Made by a program: the position numbers and the translations under genes
In this document: positions 40,338-50,640 of the stretch, piece after piece
Numbering within the stretch: the first letter of the stretch is position 1
Layout of the letters: every line of letters begins with the position of its first letter
Notes under the pieces: generated by a model
Databases searched by the model: none
What the model saw: the letters and a program-made list of their open reading frames with translations, nothing else
Told to the model about the DNA's origin: nothing
Source: Nageia nagi
Lineage: Eukaryota > Pinophyta
Direction of reading: 5' to 3'
DNA: 64,000 nt
Assembly (NCBI GenBank): GCA_050084985.1
Contig: JBITNC010000002.1
Location: forward strand, 2,976,001 to 3,040,000

Positions 40338-40348
40338 TTATGGGAGGG
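40338..40348 (+). other. Polypurine tract of copia element 2
   Basis: TATGGGAGGG immediately precedes the 3' LTR. Confidence 0.85.
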
Positions 40349-40560
40349 TATTAGAAATAAATAATACATTACTCTCAATAATAGATACTTTAGGTATCTA
40401 CAATAATGTAAAGCTACTAAATAATATTAGCCTACATAATAGTTTAGGATATTAAATATTTAGGGTTTATGGTTAATATTGTTATTATATGGGAATGCTT
40501 TCCGCATTATATTTAAACCCTTCTCTTCAATAATGGAAAATCTCTTGTTCATTTCCAATA
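40349..40560 (+). repeat. copia element 2, 3' LTR (212 bp)
   Basis: It matches 34622-34830 end to end; the clearest difference is a small indel near 40468-40482. The TAAAT duplication follows at 40561-40565. Confidence 0.95.
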
Positions 40561-40565
40561 TAAAT

Positions 40566-40999
40566 GTGTAAAAAAATGCTGAATTTGCCTCGAAAATGCC
40601 CAAAATCAGATTCATTAAAGATGAAAAAATGGCCAAAAAAACATGTAAAATGCGTGTTTAAATGAAAAAAAATAAAAAACACCATGAAAATGCAACGTAA
40701 CATGGGCAAAATGATTATCTGGGGGATAAATAGAAAAAAATAAGTTTTTTTTGCCATTTCTCTTTGTAGGCTTGAGGGGAGTAAGACAATAGTTGAGGGG
40801 AGTAAGAAAGGAGCTAAGAGGAAAGAAAAAAAGAAAGTATATTAATGTCCTCAGGTGACCAAAAGCGGTCAATGGGACTCAAACGTACAATTCTACTCAT
40901 GAAACCAGTAAACCCAAGTTGGGTAGCAACTTAGAGAAAAAAAACTTAAAAAACATAAAAGATGACAAAATAAAATACAACCACATAAAGGTCCAAACC
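40566..40999. other. AT-rich DNA, no gene recognised
   Basis: A-rich plus strand with repeated aaaatgcc words like those at 34440-34616, consistent with one sequence split by copia element 2. Confidence 0.45.
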
Positions 41000-41580
41000 C
41001 TAAAGGGAAGGAGATACAAAATCTGGTACATCCAAAGGGAGGTTGTCTTGGGTCTCTTCGGGGGGGAGGGGGGAGTATGGTGGTACTATCTGCTTCAGGA
41101 AAAGGTCCCATCGACCACCATGAGATGCATCTATGGTATTGCTGATGATAGAGAAAAATGATGTGATATGTTGAGTCCTCAATAGAGCATGGATGCTCTG
41201 AATACATCTCTTGGTCCGACGTATCGATTGTGTAGGCTCGTCTTGATGTCTCCTATAAGCCCTTTCAGGAGAGGGATCTTGAAAGAAGGATGTGATACGT
41301 CGAACCTCAAGCAGTTGCTGAGCATAGACTAGAAGGTGTATTTGAAGAAGGAAAGCCTCTCGATAATAGAGAGCCAAGAAACATTGGTTTGGATACTGAA
41401 GGAATGTAGCTAATGAGATGCGAGAATCTCAAAAGAGGCAATGGTATCGAACTCCGATCTCATAGAAGACCAAGCACCAAAAGAGGAAATGGTTCTCAGA
41501 TTCAATCTCAATAGAGCAAAGGCAACAAACTCGCAAATTGCGATCTACGTGGTGGTCTATCTCAAACCTCAACTGAGTAA
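41000..41580 (-). pseudogene. zf-RVT-like fragment, possibly LINE-derived
   Basis: In the minus frame 41653-41429 the stretch VCCLCSIEIESENHFLFWC has the C-x2-C...H-x-x-x-x-C arrangement of the zinc-binding segment found at the end of many plant non-LTR reverse transcriptases (zf-RVT). A second protein-like frame (41377-41000) follows with RRITSFFQDPSPERAYRRHQ. Similar composition suggests both came from one longer protein split by a frameshift. No RT core or poly-A tail is visible. It abuts the RNase H end of gypsy element C near 41570. Identification is tentative. Confidence 0.35.
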
Positions 41581-41801
41581 AAAGATGGATTTTTATATAA
41601 TGTATCAATAGCTGTATTTTTCTTCCCCTTGATATACTGAATCTCAAAATCAAAGGATTGAAGTTTACTTACCCACCTTTGTTGTTTCTCACTCAGATCT
41701 GGTTGGCTATTGTGGTCACTCTTGATGATGAATGGACCACAAACTAGATATTGCTTGAACCTCTCCAATGCATGCATGATGGCCAAGTGCTTGGACAACA
41801 C
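41565..41801 (-). pseudogene. Gypsy element C RNase H, second part
   Basis: LAIMHALERFKQYLVCGPF, then IKSDHNSQPDLSEKQQRW and FDFEIQYIKGKKNTAIDTL, the second half of the gypsy RNase H domain (TDH.PL, then KG..N..AD.L). Two family residues are altered, including an Ile for Ala before the last Asp. The frame ends in a stop near 41562. It is the continuation of the part at 45613-45760 across the insertion. Confidence 0.85.
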
Positions 41802-42054
41802 AACCCGAAATACAAGATTTTGGGGACCCTATTTTTGCAAAGGCAATGAGGTGCATTGTCTTGAGATTGGCTTTTGGTGACAAATAGATCATTCTAAAGA
41901 GTGCATACATGATATCAGGGAGCGATTCAAGGAGATCTTGTGACGAAGACCTTGAAGAGTATCCAGTCACCGATTTTGCAACCAAGGAGCCAGGATCTGA
42001 GAGAGAGTATCAGAACATGGATTTTTGGTCTAGAGTGCAGCTAGTGGAGATGGG

Positions 42055-42560
42055 GTCGTTTTTACACCGTTTGAAGTTACAATTGCCAAGTGTGACGAAA
42101 ATGAGCGTTTTTGCAAAGTTTAATCCCAAGAGAAGTGGATGTAGCTAAAATAACAAAAATAAGCGTTTTTGTCAAGTATGAGCTCGGAAAGCTCAAAAAT
42201 GGTCATTATCACGAAAAGGTGTGTTTTGGTCGATTTTGAGCCCGAAAGTGGTCAATACAGTAGAAATGGTCGTTTTTGCACCGTTTGAGCCCATAAAGCT
42301 CGAAAATGGTCAAAAACACAAAGTTGAGCTCAAAATGGTTGGAAATACTCTAAAATGTCGGAAATGATTATTTTTTCACACTTAAGGCCCAGAAAGCTTG
42401 GAAATGGATACTTTAAGCCCGGAAGTGCCGGAATGATAGAAAATGACAAGTTTGAGTTTGAAAGGTGGAAATGGTCATTTTTGCATTGTTTGAGCTTGAA
42501 AATCATTGAAAAAGTAGAGTTTGAGCTTGGAGGTGCCAAAAGAGGCGTTTTGGTCGAGTT
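42055..42560. repeat. Degenerate ~50-58-bp tandem array
   Basis: A motif gtcgtttttgcaccgtttga-gccc recurs at about 42055, 42105, 42163, 42221 and 42269, and in weaker form near 42367, 42474 and 42544. Between motifs lies gaaagctcgaaaatggtc-like sequence. Confidence 0.7.
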
Positions 42561-42680
42561 TGAGCTCGAAAAAGCGAAAATGCACAGATTGAGTTCAGAA
42601 TTGGTCAAAAATGAGAGTTTGAGTACCCCTAGCCCCAAGCACGTTTTCCTAAGGTATTGAAGACCCAAATGAGTGAAAAT

Positions 42681-44150
42681 GGTGCATGTTTTTCAAAGAT
42701 AAATGCAAATGGTATCGGATTTCAAGTACAAGAGCATCATTAGAGAGATAAGGTGAATTCTATCACAATTGGGACTTGAAATTTTCAATTTTGACCAAGT
42801 CTAAGGCACTCAAATCCTAGGCGCAGTTTTTCAAGCCTATGGGAAAACCATAGAGATGATTTTTGGTGCCTAGATTGTGGAGGAAAAGTGGTAATGCATC
42901 ATAATTCAAATGTAAACGCATAGATGGATGGAAGAGGTGATTGTAAGGCACTTTAGGTCTTCAATTTTTTGAGTTTGAGCAAGTTTTGAGCCCCAAATTC
43001 TTAGGCGCAAGTTTCCAAATGATTCCAAATCCAATGGGCTGATTTTTGGTGCCTAGATGGACAAGATGAATTGTTTTTTGCTCAAAAAATACGTTTAGAT
43101 GCTTGGGAACAAAGAAGAGACCATTTCAAGCACATTTAGTACTCAAAATTTCGATTTTGAACACTATTAGGCACCCTCAAGGCTAGGTGGAGTTTTTCAA
43201 GGCTATGGGAATCCAATGGGGTGAGAAATGGTGCCTAGGATGGAAAAAATTGATAAATTTTGATCAAAAGTCAAGTTTGAGGACATAAGTACATAAAGAA
43301 GGTCATTTTGAGAAGGTTTAAACTTGCAAATTTTCATTTTTGAGCAAGTTTGGAGGCACAAAAAGCAAGGTGCAGATTTGGGGCTGATTGAAGATCCATA
43401 GGACTGAATTTTGGTGCCTAGGTTGGAAATTTTTGATAAATTTCACTCAAAAATCAAGTTGGACCCCTTCATTGCATAGAAAAAGGCATTTGAAGCACCT
43501 TTGACACTTGAGATTTTTTATTTTAGGCCATGGAAACCCATCAAAAAAGAAGGTGCAGATTTTCATGCCATTGGGAATCCATAGACCTGAAAATTGGTGC
43601 CTAACATGGGAGAATGTAAAGATTTTGCCCAAAAATCAAGTTTTTTGACATATTTGCAAGGAAAATGGCATTTTGAGCACATTTAATACTTCAAATTTTC
43701 AATTTTGAGCAACAAAAAGGCACCCAAAAGGTAGGCGCAGGTTTTCATGTCATTGGAAATCCAATGGAGTGAATTCTAGTGCCTAGTATGAAGAAGATTC
43801 AAAAATTTGCCTCAAAATTCGAGTTTTAGGGGTCAATTATATGGAAAACATGATTCTAAGCATATTTAAACTTGCAATTTTTCGATTTTGACAAAGGAAA
43901 GTGCCCCAAATTCCTAGGTGCAGGTTTGCTAATTTTTCCAAATCTAATGGCATGAAAAATGGCACCTAACTTGAGGAGCGATATCAAATTTTGCCCAAAA
44001 GATAAATGTTATAGTTTCATTGCATGGAAGGGAGGGCACATTTTGAGCACATTTAAACTTTGGAATTTTTGTATTTGAGCAAGTTAAAGGGCTCAAAAAT
44101 CTAGGAGGCATTTTTCATTCCTATGGAAATTTCAGTTTTTTCTACCAAAC
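42681..44150. repeat. 183-bp tandem array, about eight units
   Basis: The motif GGTGCCTAG (or a close variant) lies at 42681, 42865, 43048, 43230, 43413, 43596, 43778 and 43961, intervals of 182-184 bp. Each unit also has cctaggcgcag, ttttcatgccattggaaatcc and a tgcccaaaaatcaagttt segment in the same order. Units differ substantially in sequence but almost not in length. A last unit after 44100 is partial and diverged. Confidence 0.93.
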
Positions 44151-45607
44151 GAAATCCATAGACATGAAAATGGAAAAATTTGCCAAAATCCCAAATCCTT
44201 CACAAAACCTCCTAAAAAGCTCCAATACCTCTCAAAACTTGCCAAGTACTTTGTAATCCCATCCTCCATCCATCCATCCATGAGCTCAAATCCACTTTTT
44301 AAATTTTTTCCAAATTTCAGACCCCTATCTTTTTCGGAAAATTGACCAAAAAATCCTTTCAAAATCCCTTGAAAATTTGCCACAATATTCATATCACAAG
44401 CAAATCTAGGTTCAAAGAAAGGAGATTCAAACGACTATCAGAAGGATCTAGAACGAGGATTTGAAGCTCCAGTTTTATCCAAATTGATGCAAAATGCCTC
44501 AAAATGAGTGCTAGAGGGCATCAATTTTTGTAAATATTTTATTTTTAGCATATTTTAATGGGATGAGACTGTTCTCCCACTAAAACGATATTGATCTCAA
44601 TTTAGCATTCAAATTAGAAATTTTGAAACTTTTTTTAAGAATCAGGGCAACACCCTCAAATTTGACCTAAAAAGTCTATAAATAGACCATAGGGGGTCAC
44701 TTTTGAGGAAAAATGTTTTTAGTGAAAATTTGTGGAAAATTGGCAAATTGGTGTATCCTTGTAATTTTCACACAAATTTAATACAAAGTGGTGGAATACT
44801 TGAAACAAAAAGATTTGTCATTTGTGAGATTGTGGATTTGACCATTTTGGAGCTTTTTTGAGATGATGTAGTATCTTTCACGCTTTTCCTTGTAAATTCT
44901 TGAATTTTAGGAAATTTTTTTGAAATTTTTTAAAAGTTTTTGAATCACTCCCAATTCATTGCCCTTCCATAGTTTGCATAGTAAGTGAACGTATTCTTGG
45001 GTTTTCTTGTTTCTATGACATCAAATTAGATTTCTTCATTCGAAACAAAGTTTGTGCGCACTTGTCATGTTGTCTTTCTTTTGATTGCATCAGTCTTGCT
45101 TGCAGAGTATCGACGGTCAGCTCTCCTCCTCACTTCTCTTAAGAATAGATTGAATTTAGGTTATTCTATTTTTAAGTTGGAGGACTTCGAATGAAATTTC
45201 TTGAATGATCCTGAAGTAAGAGACCTTAGACACTGCTTCACTGTGACCTTTTCTTTGTCATCTCACCAGTATCGAAACATCCTCGTCCTTTTTTTCTTTT
45301 CTTTTCTTTATTTTATACTTTCTTTAAACATATGGCAACTTTCGAACTATTATAAGATAAAACACCTCAGTCCCTAAAAAAAACATGAGTTAATAGTTAT
45401 TACCTCTACTACACCACTCAGCTGATTCCCAAACAAGACCTACACAATTTAAAGCTCGTATTAACGACACGAGCTTTCTGATAGAAACCTTGGGGTATCG
45501 ATCCTTACAAGAGGAGTTCAGTAACGTGTTCTCACCTACATGTTGGGTTGCTTTCCCGTCTTGATTGTATGGGTGATTGCCGAGTAAGAGGAAAGTTTCC
45601 TTCCCAA
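44151..45607. other. Non-coding remainder of the insertion
   Basis: Contains the possible LTR start near 44529, a short near-palindrome GTCTATAAATAGAC at 44674-44687, and pyrimidine-rich stretches near 45280-45320. No gene recognised. Confidence 0.4.
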
Positions 45608-45612
45608 CAAGT

Positions 45613-46970
45613 TCCTTATCATCACACTAAAATTCCATTCTGCATTTGTTAGTTTGCTACTTTCAAATGCTATTGGCTATCCTTTTTGCATAAGTACAGC
45701 CCCAACACCAAGCTTAAGATGCATCACACTCAACAGTAAAAAAGAACTAAAAAATCAAGAATAGCCAAGCAAGGATAGGAACATAACCTTTTTGAGAATG
45801 TCAAAGGCATCTTGAGCACCCTCATCCCATACGAATGCATCCTTCTTGGTCAATTGCATCAAGGGGGCAGCCAAGTGTGAGAAACCACGTATGAACCTCC
45901 TGTAGTAATTGCATAACCCCAAAAATCCTGTTAGATGTGTCAATGTGGTAGGCATCGACGAATCCTAGATAGCTGCAATTTTCTACTCATCCACCCTAAC
46001 TCCCTCATGGCTGATTACATGATCCAAATACAGGATTTCAGTCATGCCAAACACACATTTGGATTGCTTAGCATAGAAAGTATGCTCTTGCAATGTGCTC
46101 AAAACGTGGTCCAAGTGTTGGAGGTGTTCCTCCCATGTTTTGCTATACACCAAGATGTCATCAAATAAAACCAACACAAACTTTCTCAATTGTTATTTGA
46201 AAACCTGATTCATGGCTGATTGGAAAGTGGTAGTCAATCCAAATGGCATAACTAAAAACTCAAAGTGACCATAATGGCATCTAAATGCAGTTTTGTGGAT
46301 GTCTTCCTCTTTCATCCTTATTTGATGATATCCTGACCTCAAATCAATTTTTGAGAAATATCTAGCACCATGCAATTCATCAAGAGATCATCTAATCTAG
46401 GGATGGGATACCTCTTTTTGATGGTCTTCTTGTTGAGCATGCGGTAGTCAATGTACATCCGCATTGACCTGTCCTTCTTCTTGACCAACACCACTGAAGA
46501 GGCAAAGGGGACCTTGAGCTTGGCCGTATAAATCCCATGTCCAACAATTCTTTGATAGTCTTCTCGATCTCATCCTTGTAGAACTTTGGATGCCAGTAGG
46601 GAGTGATCATGACTGGCTTTGCTCCTTGCTCCATCTCAATAGTGTGCTCGAATCCTCTAGAGGGTGGCAGCCCTTTAGGCAAATCTCCAAAAACATCCAG
46701 GTACTTGTCTAGGATGCATTGGACCTCTGCCAGCTGTGATTTTGCTTCCTCAGTGTACAGCGTGTGGCCTCCCTTGCCTAGGGTAAAGATGTAACCCCAT
46801 TCTATCTCATCTTTTCAAACGATGGAACTCATCTTCTTGGCTGACACAATTTGAGTACTAGCCTCCAATTTGTTACAAGCTGCTCCAGATCTGAGCAACA
46901 ACTTCTGCTCACTCTTTTTCTTCAGATCCAACGGAGTAGTTGAGTCTTTGGTACCCCTTGGTGGTCCAGA
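45613..46970 (-). pseudogene. Gypsy element C reverse transcriptase and RNase H start, broken
   Basis: GFEHTIEMEQGAKPVMITPY and [16 protein letters not shown] (46682-46500) begin the gypsy [22 protein letters not shown] and [19 protein letters not shown] (46375-46200) are the conserved core. The active site reads LFDDILVYS (about 46168-46142) with Leu for the usual Tyr but both Asp present. [23 protein letters not shown] and [18 protein letters not shown] lead into RNase H, whose first Asp region is at about 45690 and then runs into the insertion. A frameshift near 46490 and stops near 46192, 45980 and 45755 inactivate it. Confidence 0.9.
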
Positions 46971-47021
46971 TCCAGACGTTAGGGTCATGGCTCGCTCTCC
47001 TCCTCTAATGTTGGATTTTCT

Positions 47022-47357
47022 TCATGCCAGTACTCCGTAACCCAAAAGATCTTGATAAAGTTGGAAGGTGATGTCTCTTTGGAACTCTTTGGTGGTTCCC
47101 CGATAGATCTGGAGCAAAATTTCAATCTTTGGTAGAGCCTTGTGTGGAGAAACAGTTTTGGCCTCCCATGTCTGCCCTCTCTTCTTGCTCATCTTCTCCT
47201 CATGCCGTTCGCCCAAAAACCATAAGAGCTTCTCCCTTTCTTTTGAAGGGATCTTGTTGTCTTCAAATTTTTGAAGTAGCTGGCAGAAAACTAGCTTCCC
47301 GAATTCTAACTTTTTCACTGTGGCTGTAGATCTAGCTTCCATTTTCTCAAGCGGCAA
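47022..47357 (-). pseudogene. Unassigned leader frame of element C
   Basis: A 111-codon frame (MPLEKMEARSTATVKKLEF...) starts just after the primer-binding site. It is rich in Lys and Glu and helical in character. It shares neither the Arg-rich N-terminus nor the gag core of element B. It could be a remnant of a polyprotein N-terminus from which gag was deleted. Confidence 0.4.
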
Positions 47358-47361
47358 GATC

Positions 47362-47379
47362 TTCAGCTATGATACCACA
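47362..47379 (-). other. Primer-binding site of element C
   Basis: The minus strand reads TGGTATCATAGC two bases after the LTR, one mismatch from the initiator-Met type TGGTATCAGAGC. Confidence 0.8.
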
Positions 47380-47380
47380 T

Positions 47381-48520
47381 TGTAAGATCCCAAATACAAT
47401 ATCAAGTGCAAAGAAGCCAATTAATTATCAATTATAAGCAACTATACACCCATGTATGGACTAGAGCATCAAAATCAACCATAAATAAGCCCAAAATGCC
47501 AATGTCTCACATATACAAGCATGAATGCACCAAAATAGCCCAACGTTGCAAGTATGGAAGCATATACATAAAACACAGAGACAAATATTGAGATCCAAGA
47601 TGCCCAAAACTGTATTAATGATGAGAAATGGCAAATGATACAATACCAGGCCCAAAGGGCTCAATGTTGGCCTTCAAGGAGCCAACTAGGGCATACAAAT
47701 ATGCAAATGTGATCAATGTTGGAACAATGGATGTGATAGCCTCATGCCCTCAAGCCTAGATGCTTTGCTGCAAAACTCCCATGCCTGGAAAGGATTGAAG
47801 GTAGAAGTGCGACCTCGGAATACCACCAGATGGACTAAGATGCTACACCTTAGTCATAGATTAGCAAGATCCCTCAGCCTGCTAACCCTCCTAGATGCTA
47901 CACCTAAGGGAAGGTTACTTGATGTTGCACTAAGACTTGTGTCCACTGGATGGTAGGAGAAATATTATCAAATCAGGTATATCCATGCAATGATGCTCCA
48001 ATGCCTAATTTAGCTCAAGCCTAGATCTAGAACATCACCTCAGAATCATCCATGCCTTCCCTATCAAACGTTAGCCTCTTAGGGGCCCTCAAATGCCTCA
48101 AACATATCATAAATGCTCATGCATGGGGTGTAGAACCTCCCTAAGGTGTGACATGGGCCTCCAAGGGTGATGGGATTCCTCCAAGTCCAACACTGGGGTC
48201 CTATGAGTCCCCTCATGTCATGTGTTGGGTTTATAGGAGTCATACATGTGCCTAGATCCTATTTTCATGTCCATACAAGGCCTTAGAATTCCCACAATCA
48301 ATTCTCGGGATGTCCAAGTACATAAAATAACATTAAATCATGCTAGCCTACACTTGGGAGGAAAACATCCCACTTGGGGCTCATAGTGGGGTCTAACTGA
48401 CCTTTATTATTTCTATCCCAAGTACTAAAACTAATGCATAAATAAATAATTAAATATTTACAAAAAGGGGAATTCGTGGGATTCCATAATTAATTCTATT
48501 TTACAAAAGGGGATGTTACA
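47381..48520 (-). repeat. Element C 5' LTR (1140 bp)
   Basis: Plus-strand ends TGTAAGATCCC... and ...GGGGATGTTACA. It shares with the element B LTRs the blocks aatagcccaacgttgcaag, atattgagatccaag and gcccaaagggc (47650-47660). Flanking CGCTC (48521-48525) would be half of the target-site duplication; the other half is lost. Confidence 0.85.
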
Positions 48521-48642
48521 CGCTCTACTAATTTTGTTTTTGTAAGTGGTCCTACTTTTCTGCATGATCGAGATGTCAAAGATCAATTGTAAATTGAGAA
48601 AGACTAGGGAGAAACAATTGGCAAGATTGAAAAGACCCAGTC
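48521..48642 (+). pseudogene. Unrecognised coding repeat, copy 1, left piece
   Basis: A 122-bp strip between the LTRs of elements C and B. In the frame that continues across the element B insertion site it reads ...FVSGPTFLHDRDVKDQL, two stops, then GETIGKIEKTQ, joining the frame at 54092. It represents the sequence into which element B inserted. Confidence 0.5.
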
Positions 48643-49903
48643 TGTAATATCCCCAAAAATAGTCAATGCATAAATTAGTCAAATTAAATACTTCAAATAT
48701 CAAACTAGCCCTCAAGCATGCCAACGTCTGATCTAGGGCATCAATTAGCAATCCAGGAATGTCAACGACTCACTCCTGAAGCACAAATGATACTAAATTG
48801 CCCAATGTCATGCACTGGGGCTCATTCACAATGCCAAATACATCCTGATATGCCAACAAATCACATATCCAAGCATGAATACACAAAATAGCCCAACATT
48901 GCAAGGATGGAAGCATACACATCAAATACAAACAAAAATATTGAGATCCAAGGTACCTACGGATGTATTAATGATGAGAAATAACAAATGATACAATACC
49001 AAGCCCAAAGGGCTCAACATTGGCTTCCAAGGAGCCAACTAGAGCACATGTAGTGCTAAGACAGATATCGAAAACTGGGTAGAACAACCACATCCTACTA
49101 GCACTGTGGATGCCTCACTGAATGGCTCCCTCATAGACTAGCTCTTGATGAAGAGATTGGGTGTGGTTCCAAAATGCCATCGAATGGATTCAGAGATGTA
49201 GACCACTTGTGGTCGCCACATTGGTGCTTGACACTGCCAAGTCTTTAGTTACTCCAAAGAGTATTCAATATAATAATCAAGTCTATCTCAGCTATGAGGC
49301 TCCTTAGCCTTATATAGCTCTTCCTAGATCTGGATCTCACCTAGGAGTCATCCCCAACCTCCTTAATCTCAACGTTGGCCTTTTAGAGGCCCAAGAACTC
49401 CAAAGTGGGTGCCTAGGGATCAGGCATGTCCAATGTGGGTACCCAAGGGTCATAAATGCTCAACGTGAGGTCCTAAGGTGCCACGCATGCCACGTGGGGG
49501 TCCAAGATGCAACATGGGTCTAGGAGTCATGCATGGGTGCAAGGGGGTCATCATGGGCCAATGTGGGGGCCTAGGAGTCTCCCCAAGGCTGGTGAATGTG
49601 TACAAATGCTTCCAATTCCAACGTTGGGGCAAGTAGGTGTTTTATCCATGTGCTAAGTGCTATACAAGCCTTGGGATTCCCATAATCATTTTTGGGATCT
49701 CCAAGTACATTAATAAATAAAAGAACATATCCTAGCTTGGGAGGAAAACATCCCTCTTGAGGCTCACAGTGGGGTCCAATGGACCATTATTATTTCTATC
49801 ACAAGTACTAACAACAAATACATAAATGAGTAAATAAATATTTACAAAGAGGGAATCTTTTAGATTCCACAATTAATTATCTTTTAACAAAGAGGGTATT
49901 ACA
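48643..49903 (-). repeat. Element B 3' LTR (1261 bp)
   Basis: Plus-strand ends TGTAATATCCCC... and ...GAGGGTATTACA. Compared with the 5' LTR it lacks about 100 bp (present at about 53295-53400, and also in the solo LTR near 27540), so the difference is a deletion here. TATA candidate (minus sense) GAGCTATATAAGGC near 49310. Confidence 0.92.
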
Positions 49904-49917
49904 AAGCCTCCCCTCTT
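49904..49917 (-). other. Polypurine tract of element B
   Basis: Minus strand AAGAGGGGAGGCTT abuts the 3' LTR. Upstream is the inverted repeat TTGCTTG-AGGG-CAAGCAA, as in the family A element. Confidence 0.88.
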
Positions 49918-50280
49918 GAATTGCTTGCCCTCAAGCAATTGCAAAAGGCCAAGAATCATTGTCTTCCAAACATTCCTTGACTTTACTGCAGGTATCAACT
50001 GTGGCTCCTTGAGGTGGAATGCAACTTCAATAATTTTCCTCCATAACTCAACCCATGTAGCTTCTATTCTATTTTTGGCAATACACATTAAGCACAAAAA
50101 TCCCTGTAAATATTCTAGGACAACAATCCTTAGAAGACACAAGGATACATGCAAAAATTCTGATATGCTCATCCATGCTAAGAACCAAATTGTAGTAGTG
50201 ATCTTTCGTAAAAAACCTAGAAAATATACCTACAAAAACATAAAGAAGAGCAAGCATGAGTGAAAAAAGGTGGAGCCTTT
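49918..50280 (-). other. 3' untranslated or vestigial coding part of element B
   Basis: A minus frame here (50172-49873) includes EATWVELWRKI and LLQLLEGKQFKRGG, vaguely like the end of gypsy integrase with its chromodomain-like tail, but too short and diverged to name. Confidence 0.3.
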
Positions 50281-50640
50281 GCTCCTTGGTAAATGCTAGG
50301 GCTTCCCCAAGCTCAACGTTGGGTGCCAAACTCCTCCTTTATCAACTTGGGCTACCAGTTCTTCCTTATATCCAACGTGGGGTTACAGACTCCCCTTAGA
50401 CCCATTATAAGGTGCTGGGGTCCGTCCATGTCCAATGTGGGATGCCAAGATTCCTTTATTTCCAATATTGGGTGCCCAAGCCTCTCTAGGCCCAACGTGG
50501 GATGCCCAGACTCCTCTATTTCCATCCTTGGGTTCCCAAGCCTCTCTAGGCCCAACGTGGGATGTCCAAACTCCTCTATTTCCAACCTTGGGTGCCCAAG
50601 CCTCTCTAGGCCCAACGTGGACCCATCCTCTTTCCTCTCT
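50281..50640 (-). repeat. 60-bp tandem array in coding frame of element B
   Basis: Six units of exactly 60 bp, phased at 50281, 50341, 50401, 50461, 50521 and 50581; the last three are nearly identical. Each has ccaacgtgggatgcccaga at the same position. On the minus strand the array continues the gag-protease frame and encodes a 20-residue repeat of the form PTLGLERLGHPRLEIEESGH. Confidence 0.95.

Larger units (their letters stand above)
34622..40560 (+). mobile_element. Complete but inactivated Ty1/copia element, plus strand
   Basis: Short LTRs (34622-34830 and 40349-40560) flank a 5.5-kb interior with gag, protease, integrase, RT and RNase H in copia order. The target-site duplication TAAAT is perfect (34617-34621 and 40561-40565). 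The primer-binding site TGGTATCAGAGC is exact and the purine tract GGGAGGG abuts the 3' LTR. LTR ends are TATTAG...CCAATA rather than TG...CA, in both LTRs. About ten substitutions and a few indels separate the LTRs by eye, so it is not recent. All coding parts have stops or frameshifts. It lies 1.26 kb upstream of the aldehyde oxidase exons, in the opposite orientation. Confidence 0.95.
41789..45607. mobile_element. Non-coding insertion splitting RNase H of element C
   Basis: The RNase H reading is interrupted between 45613 and 41783. The edges carry a possible 5-bp duplication CAAGT (41784-41788 and 45608-45612), which is weak support on its own. Inside are two tandem arrays (below), then a segment from about 44529 that looks like the start of an LTR (TGTAAATATTTTATTTTTAG) with a TATA-like CTATAAATAG at 44676-44685. 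No coding domain is visible. It may be a gutted LTR element with a repeat-rich 3' untranslated region, but no matching second LTR was found. Confidence 0.5.
41565..48520 (-). mobile_element. Gypsy element C, minus strand, 3' end missing, with insertion
   Basis: On the minus strand: 5' LTR (48520-47381), primer-binding site, an unassigned leader frame, then RT and RNase H of Ty3/gypsy type. RNase H is split: its first part is at 45760-45613 and its second at 41801-41565, with about 3.8 kb of non-coding DNA between. Integrase and the 3' LTR are absent, so the element is truncated near 41565. No recognisable gag core is present between leader and RT, implying an internal deletion. Confidence 0.8.
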
